Positions 43,686-56,921 are shown, counted from the stretch's first letter. The stretch: 64,000 nt of DNA from Entamoeba invadens IP1 (GCF_000330505.1 NW_004440121.1:78067-142066); one strand, 5' to 3'. Numbers and translations are program-made. The notes: a model not told the origin generated them from the letters alone.

Positions 43686-46600
43686 ATGTCTATACTTGTA
43701 TGGATGTACTATTTTGTTTTCTTGATACTTGAAACAGAATCGTATATATGCCCATCTGGGTGTAAGACCCCTTGTACTAGTGATTACACATGCAGGGAAT
43801 GTGAACCAGAATTTGATAATGACAACACGTGTCTCCATTGTGCTTTTGTCGACAGTCAGACTGTTGTAGCTTACTTACCACAGAACGACACATGTCTTTC
43901 GACTACAAACCAAATAGTGAAACCGCCAGGAGAGTTCATTCCAAGTGATGAATATATCATTCCAATGGAAGAGGGTGTTATGTATCCATTCACAATAGAC
44001 TTTACCTCAAAGGTGGATTACAGTTTTTGTTACTTTAGACAAAAGTTTAGACTGGGACAGTGGTTCAAAATCGATTTGAGTAAAGTCACAAAGGATTACG
44101 TCATGATTAACTTCAAAAAGGAGACAACGAAGACATCAAATGTATATGTAGATATCACCAATGAAAAACAGGGCTCGCAGAACCAAGTGTGCTTCGCTCA
44201 TACATACTTGGATGAAAGTACTGTGAACTACGACTTCCAGATTCCTGTTGCAAAAGCGGCTGGAGACTTAAATCCGGCGTTCTATATATTTGTTAGTGTC
44301 AAAGGTAACGAAGGAATTTCACTTTCAACTGTTTTTACTTCAATCGACAAACAGACAACTCCTGTGGAGTTTGTGTTAGACCAAGAGAAGGCAGATGCGT
44401 TGGCAAAAGACTTGACCTCTGAGATCTTTTGGGAGGTCCCTTTTGAGCAGAAAGGAATAATCACTATCCCTGTTTGCTTTAGTACTAATTACGCAAAGGA
44501 TATCCTTTTCACGGTTCAATTTAAAGGAGACTATTATATTCTAATAGACTCTACAGTCCAAAACCGAGTCAACTATCTTCAAGAAATAGGTACAGTAACA
44601 GACGATAAAGGGGTGACCAAACCATCTTGTGTGCAAGCGTGGGATGGCTACAATCATGGTGTTTTATCTGATGAGACTAATGTTGGGAGTTTAGCTATGA
44701 TAAAAGGAAACAATGACACTCTACGTCACTTTTCTATAGTTTCTCATGATCAAAAAGCTTCTATAACTGTTAGCTTCAAAGCTATTTGTCCTAAAAACTG
44801 CAATTTTGAAAATGGATTTGGAGCGTGTAGCACTATTGCTGGAGGTTGTGTATGTAAAGATGGATATGGGGGGTTTGTTCCTTATCAATAAATTTGTTGT
44901 TTATATGTACTATAAATAACAAACAATCGATAATTAATTAATAAATAGAGATGACTGTCACCTCAAATGTTATTACAAAGGCGTATGGAACGTTGATAGT
45001 GCCGGAAAGTGCTTGTTTGGAAGTGCCAATTGTGACCAATATTGTCAATGTAGTAATGGCGCAACACTTACAAAAGATAACTTATGTGTGACTCAACAGT
45101 GCTTATCTGGGGGCCCAGGTGATTTACAGTGTTATAGAAATAGTGAGGGATGTCATGAGAGTTGTCAGTGTTTTATTAATTATGGATACCACGTCACAGA
45201 AGAGCATTATTGTAAGAATATTTTGTGTGGAAATAACAAGTCGGATATATATTATGACGATAAAGGCAATTTTATAAGAGAAGAAGACTGTGATGGTGGA
45301 CTTAATTGTGACAATTACTGTAGATGTGTGGAAGGGTATATTCCCGATCCAAATGACAAACTTTCTTGTATAAAAAAGACAATAACCTCAGGAGCAATAG
45401 CTGGGTTAGTCATTGGATGTGTTGCTGGAGTTGTTATTGTTAGTGTTATTCTCTTTTTAATCATCTTCTTTGGGTTAACACACAAGAAGATAGATATTGA
45501 TACATTCAAACATGCGCAGCCATGTTATCACTTTTATATCAATGGGTCTGTCAGAGGAGCGCCTTCAAAACAGACCAAATACTATATCAATCCAATTGAA
45601 TTGGACTACGGCAACACAACAGTGTCGACTGCTATTTTCGATACTCGCTTTGAGAAGATGGAGGTCAAAAATTATAGTAAGAACAAATATATGATGATCA
45701 TATTCCACACTCCTATATGCCCAAAATATGTCTTTTACTTCGACCCACAAGTCTTGATAATTCCACCAAGAAGAACCGACAGAGAAATCACATCATATTG
45801 CACGTTACACTGCACAACACGATTAAGAGGGTTGAAGATCCCATACACCGTGTGGTTTTCAAAGAGTCGAAAACCACTTGTCCAAGTCTCCGAGTTACTT
45901 AAAGGCAAGAACTTCGATACTTGGACAAACGACAATCAACAACAAATGGAAAAGTTGTCGAAACAAATGTGTCTGAGGCTGCACCACCAAGTCACAATAA
46001 CTACAGATGCTGCAAGTTCCACACATATCGACATGGACGAACTCAACATGTCAGAAAAACCAATAGCGGAAGGTGCGATGGGTAAAGTGTATATAGGGAG
46101 TTACAGGAGTGTCCCCGTCGCTATCAAACAATTCAAGTGGGACAATTTGAACGACGAGGAAATTAAAGAATTGAAGAAAGAAGTGATGGCGGAGTGTGAG
46201 ATTATGGGACGACTACGTAACCCTTTTGTAGCCGGGTACATGGGATCCGTCACATATTTGCCACAAGTGTCTATGGTGATTCAATTCTTTGTTTTGGGGT
46301 CTTTAGGGGAGTATCTGAGACAAGACAAAGAAGACTACATGAAGTTTTCATACAAACTGAAGGTAAGGCTTTTGTTTGATACAGCACGTGGAATGCAATT
46401 TTTACATGAAAACAAAATCATGCATCTCGACTTAAAACCAGACAATTTGTTAATGAATTCATTCGACCCAAACAGTGCCTGCACAGTCAAAATCACCGAC
46501 TTTGGGACGTCAAGATTCACCAAGAAAACTATTAAGAATCAGGACGATAAAGGACTTGGAACACCAATTTACGCCGCACCAGAAGTTTGTTCGTATAGTA

Positions 46601-47018
46601 CTTTTTATTATAAGTAAACTATTAACTAACTAAATAGACGTATAAAGATGAATATACATTTGCAGGAGATGTGTACTCCTTCGGTATCACTGCTTGGGAA
46701 ATCTTCTACCAAGAAGAGCCTTTCAAAGGGTTCAAATCTATTTTTGAAATCAAACAACACGTCCTTGGAGGAAAGCGTTTAGCAATGGACAAGACGGTGC
46801 CGTACTTCTATGAAACACTCATAGAAGATTGCTGGAAACAGGAGCCAAGTGCAAGACCAAGTTTTGATCAAGTCTCGAAAAAGATTGTGAAGATAGATGA
46901 CGATGTGTCGAACCACACCGATCTGGATAGTGGGTATACACTTGAAAAAGTCGAAGAAACAAGCAACAAGAGGTATTTGAAAATGCAGAAGCAACTGAGT
47001 GATTTGAGCAGAGACTAA
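43686..47018 (+). CDS. TMK family transmembrane receptor kinase
   Basis: Three exons: 43686..44872, 44949..46584, 46638..47018 (1067 residues). Both introns are GTTTGT...TAG. A signal peptide (1-18) is followed by a Cys-rich start, a beta-rich ectodomain (about 80-370), EGF-like Cys repeats (about 375-535) and a membrane span (about 541-566). The cytosolic part carries a C2-like or linker region and a tyrosine-kinase-like kinase domain (about 765-1025) with GAMGKVYIG, VAIKQF, HLDLKPDN (Asp about 888) and DFGTSRF. The join at APE-TYKDEYTFAGDVYSFG restores the activation segment. TMKs in Entamoeba are a big family implicated in growth, phagocytosis and serum response. Here all catalytic residues are present. 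Confidence 0.93.
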
Positions 47019-47125
47019 CTATTTATGTGTGTTCCTTTTTATTAGTAGTGAAGTAATAAAAGTACTCTCCATATCATATTAAAAATCATTGTAATAATTA
47101 TTATAAAGTGTTAATAATCATTAAA

Positions 47126-47752
47126 ATGATTTTAAATGAACTTGTTGTACAAAGTTGTATTAACGAAATGAATGCAAACATAGCAATGAAATTTGTGTTT
47201 GTTGGAAACACTGGGGCGGGGAAGACTAGCCTTATTCTATATTATTTATTACATGTATTTCCTTTGGAATATATTCCATCTGTTATTAAAAATGTAATTA
47301 TAGAAACATCTCAAAACAATGCTCCAATATTAATCGATTTATGTGAAGCACCATGTTCAAGAAGTGATGACAGTATTAAACGGTCAGTATATTACGATAA
47401 GGCAACTTGTTTTTTAATTTGCTTTTCTCTTATCAACCTTGACCACTTCCATTCAGTTCAAAATGTGTGGGTGCCAGAAATTAGAAAAAGTGATCCACAT
47501 ACTCCTATCATCCTTGTGGGTACTAAAACGGACATGAAGTATATTAATCAATATAAAGACATTGATTATATATCCACAAAAGACGTATTGAATTTTGCAA
47601 AACAAATAGAAGCTTGTAATTACTTTGAGATATCAACTCTCAATTATCTGAACGTTGATTCCCTCTTTAATGCAGCTAAGAACAACAGTTTCAAATTTTT
47701 AAGTGAAGAAAGAAGACGAAGAAAAGAGTCAACAAACAACACACAGAAATAA
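47126..47752 (+). CDS. Divergent Rho/Rac-like small GTPase
   Basis: A 208-residue protein from ATG 47126. It has a P-loop GNTGAGKTSL, a Rho-type switch I (FPLEYIPSV), the strand FLICFSLINLDHFHSV and the TPIILVGTKTDM guanine-binding motif. The order and wording are those of Rac/Cdc42. Three family essentials are altered: switch I has Ser for the metal-binding Thr, the DTAGQ of switch II is replaced by DLCEAP, and no CAAX box closes the protein, which ends in a basic RRRRK stretch and NTQK. If expressed it probably hydrolyses GTP poorly and associates with membranes only by charge, if at all. It lies between TMK and Rab genes. Confidence 0.82.
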   Translation: MILNELVVQSCINEMNANIAMKFVFVGNTGAGKTSLILYYLLHVFPLEYIPSVIKNVIIETSQNNAPILIDLCEAPCSRSDDSIKRSVYYDKATCFLICFSLINLDHFHSVQNVWVPEIRKSDPHTPIILVGTKTDMKYINQYKDIDYISTKDVLNFAKQIEACNYFEISTLNYLNVDSLFNAAKNNSFKFLSEERRRRKESTNNTQK

Positions 47753-47867
47753 TTGTTTTATTATTAAAATCATTTAAAATTTGTGTGTGTTAAAACATAA
47801 TAACATTTAATAAAATTGATATTACTAACCTTTACATTAATAACAAATAATTTAATTCGTCTGTGTT

Positions 47868-48593
47868 TTAACAACACCCACCTTTCTTCTTTGGTTTCTC
47901 ATCTATTTCTATAGTGTCTTGTTCTTTGTGTTTCTTCACCAATTCTCCTCTTTGCAATATATCAACTGTCATTTGAGAGAAAAGCTCTTGGACCCCTTCC
48001 CCATTCTTCGCACTACAGAAAAAGAACTTGACTCCTCCCAACTTTCTTGAAAGCCCTTCTACCATCTCTCTATTGATAACATACTTCCCTTCTAAATCTA
48101 GTTTGTTTCCCACTAAATAGATAACAGGAGACTCCACCATATTGTGTTCCATTACATCTTGGAACCATGTTATTACCTTCTCAAACGTGAATTTGTCAGT
48201 CATATCAAAAACAATAAGAACACCTTGTGTACCTCTATAATAACTCGTAGTAATATTTCGGAACCTTTCTTGTCCAGCTTTTCGTTATTTTTGAAATACT
48301 CTATTTATATTATAAACGTGTCTATTAAATATAATGAGTATAAAGTGTTAAGGAAACAAACCAGTATCCCACAATTGCATCTTAATCACCTTGTCATTAC
48401 AATTCACAATTTTTGGATTGAAGTCCACACCAACAGTACTTATATATACTGGATCAAATGTGTTCTCACAGTACCTCTGCATGATTGCAGTCTTCCCAAC
48501 ACCACTTTCTCCAATGACCAATATCTTGAACAAGTGATCGAATGATCGTTTTGCCGTCATTTGTTTTGTATGGACTTTATGAGATTTATCCAT
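47868..48593 (-). CDS. Rab family small GTPase
   Basis: Two exons, 48593..48362 and 48277..47868 (213 residues), with an 84-base intron (GTTTGT...AAG). Splicing is certain because it restores WDTAGQERFRNITTSYYRG. The P-loop GESGVGKT, the effector loop (YISTVGVDF), the NKLD and CSAK motifs and a double-Cys C-terminus (KKKGGCC) for geranylgeranylation are all present. The closest familiar subgroup is Rab8/Rab10/Rab1-like, but the Entamoeba Rab family is very large and I do not assign a subtype. It will act in vesicle traffic. The gene is convergent with the Rho-like gene, about 115 bases away. Confidence 0.95.
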
Positions 48594-50048
48594 TTATACT
48601 TCTTTTTTCCTTTGAATTTTCTCCAATAATATTCAGTCGAAAGTTTTTTGGAATAAAAACAGTCTTTTTTATTCTTTTGGTGTGTTGTTTGTTTGATATT
48701 AAACATTTTAAACCATAACTAAATCGTTTTTGAAATGAGGAAAGTTGGTGACGTTTTTAAGTGACAAACTTTGATTTTTGATTTTTATATAAAGGATTTG
48801 TCTTACAATGTTTTTCGCTTAAACTTTTAACAAAAAGTGTGATGTTTGTTACAAACTTTGTTGTGTTACTTACACAACAAAGTCTGTAACATTCAAATGA
48901 AAAACTTTGATGCTTAAAGTTTAACATTTCATTTTTTATTATGTAAATGTCTGAGTTGTCTTTTAAAAAAGTGTTGTCCATTAAATTTTATTTAATAAAG
49001 GTGATGAAAGACTACCATGATGTTTAAATTGAACAATTTAAACAATTGGAAAATATGAACAAAATAAATGTTGGTATTAATATTTCAATATGTACTTATT
49101 ATTAATTTGATTGTTATTAAATACCTCATTTTAGTTGCACTATTAATATAAATAACAATAACACTTTAATTCGAATGTGTTATTGTTATATTCAAACATT
49201 TTTAATTGTTTAAGTTATCTGTTGAATTATCGCTCATTAAATTAAAACACATTTCATTATTATGAAAAAATAAGTTGCCATAAAAAGAATATATACACTC
49301 TTTATTTACTATTTTACTTGATGAATATTGACTAAAATAACAGTTAAACCATTGTATACGCCGTATCACTAACTTATCATCGTTTACTTGTCGTTTTTTT
49401 ATTGTTTATTCCACTTATTTTCATACAAAAATTTCTTGCGCACTTTTTTACTCGTTTCAAAGTGATTCAAATTTAATAAAAAGCCCCTAATTACAATAAT
49501 TCAATGTTTCAATATTTTTTACCAAATCACTGAATTAGTTTTTCTTCTCGAAAAAATTACCAATTTTTCATTTTCTATTTACAAATGCATTTAACTTATT
49601 AATTCAAATAAGAATTATAATAAAATAAATTAAAAAAACACACATTAAAATGTTTCCATTGCAAACAGGAACTTTTTACTAAACAAAAATATCTCGGCAT
49701 TTGTCTTCTTAAAAAACAAGCAAATCAAGTCCTTTATACTTGGAGTTTCAACACCCCACACTCTATCCACATTCTTATAAAAATATCGACGTGAATGAAT
49801 AGTAAAAAAGAAGAAGAACAGTGACTATGAATAGATACTATTTCTGAAAGAAAAGAACCTGAAACTGAAAAAAATATAGTTTATAGTTTTCCATCAAACA
49901 GAAAACCAAAATACATAATTTCTAGATGCATTGAGAATGTTCAACAATTTATTAAGGTCGTCAATGCAATATTTCGGGAACATCTTCCTCTATAAAGAAA
50001 TCAGTCCAAATAATCTTAGCGAACTGGAACTTAGAATAGTTAGAAAAA
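48594..50048. other. Long spacer between Rab and RapGAP genes
   Basis: AT-rich, divergent. A symmetrical-looking stretch about 48840..48900 (ACAAACTTTGTTGTGTT...ACACAACAAAGTCTGT) forms an interrupted inverted repeat; otherwise nothing is recognised. Confidence 0.45.
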
Positions 50049-53000
50049 ATGAGCAAGAAGCAAGTCAAAATGTCCACTCCGTTTCAACCGGTGACAGAAG
50101 TGAAGACAGACCCCAAAGCGCTGAAGAAATACCAACAGACTTTCACTGGAAAAGACGTGACAATAGCAGTCAAGTCGTTACTTTCAATGATGTCATTAGG
50201 TCAAACAGTAGTCCCGTCGTCTTATTTTTCGTCAAACACTGATGCTCTCAAACGGTGTTTAGGTGAGATAACCAACTCTATTGACAATTTATTGAAAAAG
50301 GGGGGTCATAGTTTAAGTGTTCAAGAGATCGAGGTCATGTTAAGTGTCGTTAAATTTTCTGCTTCTTATTTAACGGTGAACGACATCTCCCAATTATGTT
50401 TGTTGGTATACTATTAAAAACTATAATACAATTATACTTTGTACTATATTATATTATTAGTATTTTTATAGTATATTAGTAGTAAATTTGATAAAGTTAA
50501 AAAATACTAATTTAATAGCTCCTATTTTAAGTAACTTTTTATGTAAAGACTCCAACGTCGAAGTCCGGAAAAACGTCTTCAAGTGTTTGTTGGACTTAAT
50601 GAAAATCCAAAATAACATTGGCGATATGTACGGCAAATTCTTCTTACCAAGTTTCAATCTGCGATCGTTTTTAACACCGGAACAAGAGCCCCAAATATCA
50701 GAGAATCAAGTTCCCACGATCAATTCAAACTCGAATGTCTACTGCCCCTCGGAAGGACTCGATTTGAAGGCACAAGAGAACTTCTCCATCACACTCATCG
50801 AAATTTTCTTTAAAGAACTCTTCTTGTCGCAAGAGAACTTCAAGTTGTACTCCCCACTCTTCCACCAACTCATCTGTTGCGTCATTCCTAATTATCAGAA
50901 AATCCCTACACTCAGCACATTGAACGTCCAACACCACTTTAACACAAATGACGTCCCAACGCGATTGTATCACAAGTTGGGCGAAGAAGTGATGAATGCA
51001 GCTAAAGGGCCGTTTTCTAGAATGTTGGTCTTGGACGACCGTTTTCTAGCTATTTTAGTCCACTTTTACACGGAAATGACTTCCGTCTTTAAACCGAACG
51101 ACAAGGAAATGATCGAATCGTTCCTTGTGATGTACAAAGACTTCTTCTTTGTTGGTCAGTCGAATCTGCAGACCATTTTAAAGGAGCGGCTGACGACAAT
51201 TCAATTCAAAATTATCGAAACGCCGGGGCTTTGGTTCTCGCAAAAGTTCTTAAGTGCAAATTTGACGAATGAAGCGACGAAATCGCTGATGGAACTTATT
51301 ATAGGATTTTACGACAAATTTGCGTTGATGGAGAAAGACCTGACTCCTTCCCTGAAGAGCACTATATTGTCGACCGTCACGACGTGCTCAATAAATTTCT
51401 TACAAAATGTGAAGAATGAAAATTACGTACCTTATAAGAAGGAATTGCTGAACACCTTATTTATATTACATTTGCTATGGATGCAATATGAAGGTGACTG
51501 GCTCGATTTACTCGAGAAATTGCGACCGTATTTTGATGTCGATGTTCTGACAGTCATTCAAAACAAATTGGAACATTTGACCGTCGCGCTGTGTCAGAAG
51601 ATATACCACCCCTCTATCTTCTCTATTAAACTCCCAATAGAGATGAGCGAGTATATCACTAACTTGAAAGTCGAAGAGAAGTACGACACCCCACACACAG
51701 AACCTAAACTTGAGGCAATTAAGACAGTGTGGGATGTTAAAAGAATACGAGAGATGTGGCTCTTAATATTCAAATTTTTGGACCACCCACTGCAAGTTGG
51801 GAATGTCGAAACTGTCACAAAGAACATTCAAATCCTCTGCGAGTTGGTCAAGTTACTTTCATTTGCAGAGGAAGTCTCCACGTTAGAAGTGACTGAAGAC
51901 ACATCTGCGCCAAAGCCAGCGATGCGACAAAGTCAGTGGAACGTCCAACCGACTAATTGGAAAAATTCAAGAAAGACAGCACAAGTGCCTTTGGCGACTT
52001 CGACGATAACAGCAGAGCAAATTTCAACGCCTCGAGATAACACCTTCCAATTCACTAATGGACTCTTCTTACCAATTCAAGAACTCTTCTTCCCTATTCT
52101 CGTTGAAATTATAGTAAAGCCACAGTCAATGGTAACAGAAGCATCGAGGTGTCTCTGCTTCAAAGCAGTCTCTAGAATAGCGTCAAGAGCCTTCCCAAGG
52201 TATGACGATATAGTCTACGACATCTTCACATCTTTAGTCCAAAGTATTCATTTACAAACAATCGACGTGCAATGGGCCTTCATCTCAAGTGCTTACAACA
52301 TCTTCTCCCATCCTGAAAACAAAAACATAGCGGCGTTGCCTTCAGTGATTCAATCACTCTCAAGACTGACGGTCGGAAGCGCTACATTAGAAGACCAAGT
52401 GAAGTGTTGTTCCTTGATCTCATCTTTATTGATGATAGAGTACAACTACCCCAATCTACTCGAAGTCTTCAAAGCTGCATCTTTGCCACTCGCTCAAAAC
52501 TACTTGCAGACCCTCATTAACATCATTATTGGGGCTTTAAGAATCATGTCACAGCCACAGACGCAATGCATCTTATATTGGTGCTTTGCCAATTTGTACT
52601 TAATTGCACTTGAAATGAAGGCAGATGTCGACTTTAGAATCTTCTTGGATATCTTCTTTGAAGGAGTGAGGAGTCCATGCTACCTCATCTACACCACTTC
52701 CCTTCAAATCGTTTCATATTTGGCTGTCAATGCGAAATTGATACCTGAGAATGTCGTGAACTATATTGTAGACGCACTCTGTAATATCATCTTGACTTGT
52801 CCTATTACAGTGGATTGCGTCTCATTCATCTTCGATGTCCTCTCTCGTTGGTTACTGAGCTATGGAAAGAACTTATTCTCCGTCCACTTGATCGACGAGA
52901 CAACTCATCGCCTCTTCCAAGTCATCCAGATGGTTCTTAACACAGAAGAACCCCCAGCTAATGCGGACAGACCATCCACTTGTGTCCCCCCACACATCTC

Positions 53001-54354
53001 TGCTCAGAGATTTGTTGCTCTCCTCTCACAAGTCGTCTTTGGAGATCCAACAGAGCATGGGATGTTCAAATGTTCCGAAGCGAATATACCGGACCAAGAG
53101 AAAGCAAAGTACTTTGCTTATGGAGAGTCGATCATTTCAGTGTTACCATCCCAAAGTTCACACACAAGAGTCTTTATACGAAATATGTATGGGATGTACG
53201 AATTTGAAGTCTCTCCAATGCAGACACTGACGGACGTGGGAATACCAGACATTAAAGACGACTTCAAGCCAATAGCACAGATCCCATGGGCTAAGAACAA
53301 CAAAGAGACGGGAATACCAAAACCAGTGACATACACAGACACCAACTTGTTGAGTCAATTAATCGACGACGTCTGTAAGGACGACGCGAGTTTGATGATG
53401 TGCGAATTCCCAGAAGATGTCATGAAAGTCGATGAGTACTACCAATACATTAATAAGGTGGAGGAGGTGATGGGGAAACTCTCAACGGAGAGTGACACGG
53501 GTGTGAGTAAAGCGATAGATGTGGTAGACATCCCCGTCCGGCAACTTGACTTGAGTGATAGTGTCCGAAATGAGTTGATGGAGTACTTACAGAACATCTT
53601 GTCGTTGTATTCCATGAACGACAAGTTATTAGTTCCTATCGAGAAGACCCCATCCTTCTTAAATGAGCTCACAAAACTCGACCGATTGAGTGGGAGAGTC
53701 TTTTTCAAGAGCACGATAATATATGTGGGAGAAGAGGACTTTGATTTTGAGAAGGTCCAAGCGCGAAGTGACGTGTCTTGTGAGTACAAGCAATTTATGC
53801 GAAGCTTGGGGTGGTATGTGGATGCCTCTTCCATAGCGTGTGACCCTGTTTTATGTCAGAAGATCCCAGATAATGAACTTTTGTATTACGCGGACTCACA
53901 GAACGAATTTGTGTTTGAAGAAGTGTATAAGATGCAAACAGTCGAGACGAAGACGATGGCGGAGATGTCATCTTTGGTACATATAGTGTGGGACGAAGGC
54001 ATTAAACCATATCACCCATCACTCCTTGGGAAACAAGCGGAAGTTGTGATCGTCATCAAGCCAAGTATGTGTGGGACGTACTCTGTGAATGTCTTCCGAA
54101 AGGGTGGAATGGTGATTGAAGGGCCATTAATGAATAATATGATCGTCACTGGGGATCAACTTGGGAAGATGGTGAGAGAACAAATCATTAATACACACTT
54201 CTGTTACTTAGGAAATGGGTACTTCTGTATGGACGGTTACTCAAATAGATTCCAACAACTCGTCAAGTTGTCATCACTCGGGCACCCAACTAAAGACTAC
54301 ACACTCTGTAAGGAATTACAGCTCATTTTGGATGAAAAGAATAATGAAAAGTAA
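50049..54354 (+). CDS. Large RapGAP-domain protein (RalGAP/tuberin-like)
   Basis: Two exons, 50049..50397 and 50483..54354, with an 85-base GTTTGT...TAG intron (1406 residues). Most of the protein is alpha-helical and HEAT-like (about 1-1050) with no membrane span. The last 240 residues form a Rap/RanGAP domain: FLNELTKLDRLSGRVFF (about 1174) and then the substrate-contacting strands with SSLVHIVWDEG and a C-terminal LGNGYFCMDGYSNRFQQL. This layout is that of RalGAP alpha/beta and tuberin, which inactivate Ral or Rheb by supplying an Asn thumb. I could not pick out the thumb with confidence. The target GTPase is unknown; in amoebae Rap/Ras proteins control adhesion and the TOR pathway. Confidence 0.88.
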
Positions 54355-55103
54355 GTGTGATGTACGTTGCTTTTCATTGATCGTTATTGCGTGTTCTTTT
54401 TACTTGAGTTTTGGTTTTTTTATTAATAAGATATAGTTTAATGTCGTAAAACTATATAGTTATGATATATATTAAAAGTATATAGTTTGTTTTTATCAGA
54501 ACCAAATTTGATTTTTGAAGAAAAAAAGAGCAAATTAACGTATTTCCACTCTAATAAAAATTGTCATGGAAATACTTAACAATTACTGCACTTTTGGGCT
54601 ATTGGTTCTTCCAATTTTTTTTATAGAAATTATAGAGAACAATAAAAATAAAAAAATCTTTTTAAAGTATAATATTTCAAGAACTAATAAAATATAGTAA
54701 AAAAATAGTAACGAATAGAATAAAATTTGTAGAACAAAAAATATCCCACAAAATCGAAAAAAAGTTAACGGTCTGAACAAACAATCAAAAAAAATAATAA
54801 TTTAGGGTTGGTTATGATTTGAAAGACGGGGCAAATAAATCAATGAAAACAAATGTGATGGCATGTGACGAGTAAAAGTCTGAAAAAGACGACAAAAATT
54901 GCTTTGAGTAACAAAACAGTTTTGAAACGCCCACTTCGCGACTTCAAACAGAAGTCGCAGAAAAAAAAATATTTCAATCGAAATTATCAATTCGTTTGTG
55001 AATTTATTTCGAATGGGTTGGATATTAATACTACCATGTATTAGTAATGTATTATAAATATATTATAAATATACTATACTAAAAATGAAACTGTTAAATT
55101 ACT
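54355..55103. other. Spacer with a short hairpin-rich stretch
   Basis: AT-rich except 54840..54960. A perfect 8-bp inverted repeat, GCGACTTC/GAAGTCGC (54938..54958, 5-base loop), lies in that stretch. See the ncRNA candidate. Confidence 0.4.
54870..54960. ncRNA. Candidate small structured RNA
   Basis: Two consecutive stem-loops in a less AT-rich stretch: GTCT-GAAAA-AGAC (54877..54889) and GCGACTTC-AAACA-GAAGTCGC (54938..54958). No snoRNA boxes convince me and no snRNA match is apparent; strand and ends are unknown. It might equally be a transcription terminator or the promoter of the SIN1/AVO1 gene. Confidence 0.25.
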
Positions 55104-56921
55104 ATGAACACACTAGTAGACGAGTTCAGTAAAGTTACTCAACGCGTCGACTTACGAGGGAGTATCGACCAACTCTTTCCCCTTGATGAAATGACTTTTC
55201 GACCCATTAAATACCCATTCAACCCAATTGAATTTGAGAAAGAAATCATATTCGAACAACCACAAATTAATCAAACAACAAAAAAGGAGTTCAAAGTCCT
55301 CACCCCCGACCAAGTCGACGCCCTCTTTGTAGTGAAAAAAATACCACGCATCACTAAGCTCCGCTCTACAATCCAATTTGCAACATACACGATCCACTTC
55401 AAACCCCCATTTCCTATTGAAAAGTACGCGGTGAGTTGCCCCCCATCATCTACTGTTAAGAATGTGATACAAACAGTCATCCAAAAGGTGAATCAATCAA
55501 TTCTGAATAACACAGACCAGAAGCTCTTAAGAGAAAGGGCAAGTACTTACGCCCTTTCTATAGCAGACGAAAACGGCGTTGAAGATGAGGACTTCCCCGT
55601 GTGCGAAGCGGAGACGTTAGTGATAGATATGGGCTCCTTACACTTTCTTATGCAAGACTCCGCGAAATATAAGAACGACTTAACGTGTGGGAAGCAAGAG
55701 GTATTAACGGAGAAAAAGACGTTGTTTGACTCGATCTATAAAATATTCTTCGACGTTCCTGGCCTTGAGAAGATGTCGGTGGTGATACGAATTAACGAAG
55801 ACGTCGATATCGCAGAGTTCATTAGAACAGTCGTTTCGGAGAGAAACAAGACATTGGGGTTGAATGGGAATGATGTCTTAAGTCTTGACACGTCAGACTA
55901 TATACTAAAAGTGTGTAACACGGAAGGGGTCGTAAGTAAAGACGCAAAGGTTCCCGACCTCGACGAAAAGCTTAGTAGTGTAGGGAAGACTTTTATGCTC
56001 TCTTCGAAGTTCTCTAAGACTCTTAAACTTAAGAAGGTACTTGGGTCTGAAATAAAGGCACCCCCTTTGGAAGAGATCCCAAGGTCTCCACGAAATGGGA
56101 GACCTATCTATAAGGAGAGAACGTTGTTAATTAGTCCGCGAGACTTGAGTCGAGAGCCTGAAAAGGGGATGTTATATTTGAGTAAATCTACGACACTGAT
56201 ACGCCATGACACCCCACGAAAGAAGTCGATAGGAAAGGTCTTCAACGTGTGGTGGAATCTGCGAAAGTTTCTTGTTGAGTTTAGCACACAGAAGACGGTC
56301 GGAGAGTTCATCGACGAGGCATCTAACTTACTTCGCAAAACAGAGAAACTCGAAGGAACCTGTTTCCTCTTTTATTCACTAACAAACGGCGAAGTCGATC
56401 AGAACTATCCTTTATTGCCTTATCAAGCAACAATGAAAGACGTCGAGTGGGATAACTACTGTCTCTTAGACCAGAAAGGATGTTTGTTTTTGTGTTCTCC
56501 ATTGATGTTCTCTATACTCTAATTGAATAATTAATTTACTATAAATAAACTATATAGAGAAGGGGACTCAATACTAGTCAACTTGCTGATGGAAGACCGG
56601 AAGAAGAACACTAAGTCGGACTTTTTACAGAAGAATATTAAGGAAATGAAGATGTATAATCTCTTCTTAATATCAGACCCACCAAAACAGAAAGCAATGA
56701 TCATTTCAAAGGACAAAATTACGTTCAGTGATGACAATAAGAGAAAGGCTCGAACGTTGTCAACAAGGAAAATCGTAAGCTTTAAACCAGCGAAGTGCAT
56801 CGTCACGAAGGTCAACAACGTCATTTTCGCGATACAGGATAGTTCTAATAAACTCCAGTTCTATTCCCTTGATGTCGGTTTGTTATTTTCTATCTCAGAC
56901 TCTATTTCGATAAATAATTAA
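55104..56921 (+). CDS. AVO1: SIN1/AVO1-like TORC2 subunit
   Basis: Two exons, 55104..56481 and 56578..56921 (573 residues), joined by GTTTGT...TACTAG (96 bases). The CRIM domain is recognised from YALSIADENGVEDEDFP (about residues 148-164), which is close to the SIN1 consensus W.LRIVEDDGEVDEDFP. A ubiquitin-like RBD region (about 205-310) follows, and the second exon holds a SIN1-type PH domain (MIISKDKITF...CIVTKVNNVIFAIQD). This is the order CRIM-RBD-PH of SIN1 (human MAPKAP1, yeast Avo1), the TORC2 subunit that brings AGC kinases such as Akt to the complex. The N-terminal 60 residues are not conserved. The exon-2 start is phase-dictated. Confidence 0.8.

Noticed and set aside
54840..54960. 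U5 or U6 snRNA, or C/D snoRNA
   Set aside because: A TTTTACT loop-like string and a GTGATGG box-like string occur, but the flanking stems and partner boxes do not match.
56482..56557. Alternative SIN1/AVO1 splice: GTTTGT donor to the first TATATAG acceptor
   Set aside because: It creates an immediate TAG stop at the junction; using the TACTAG acceptor at 56577 keeps the frame open into the PH domain.
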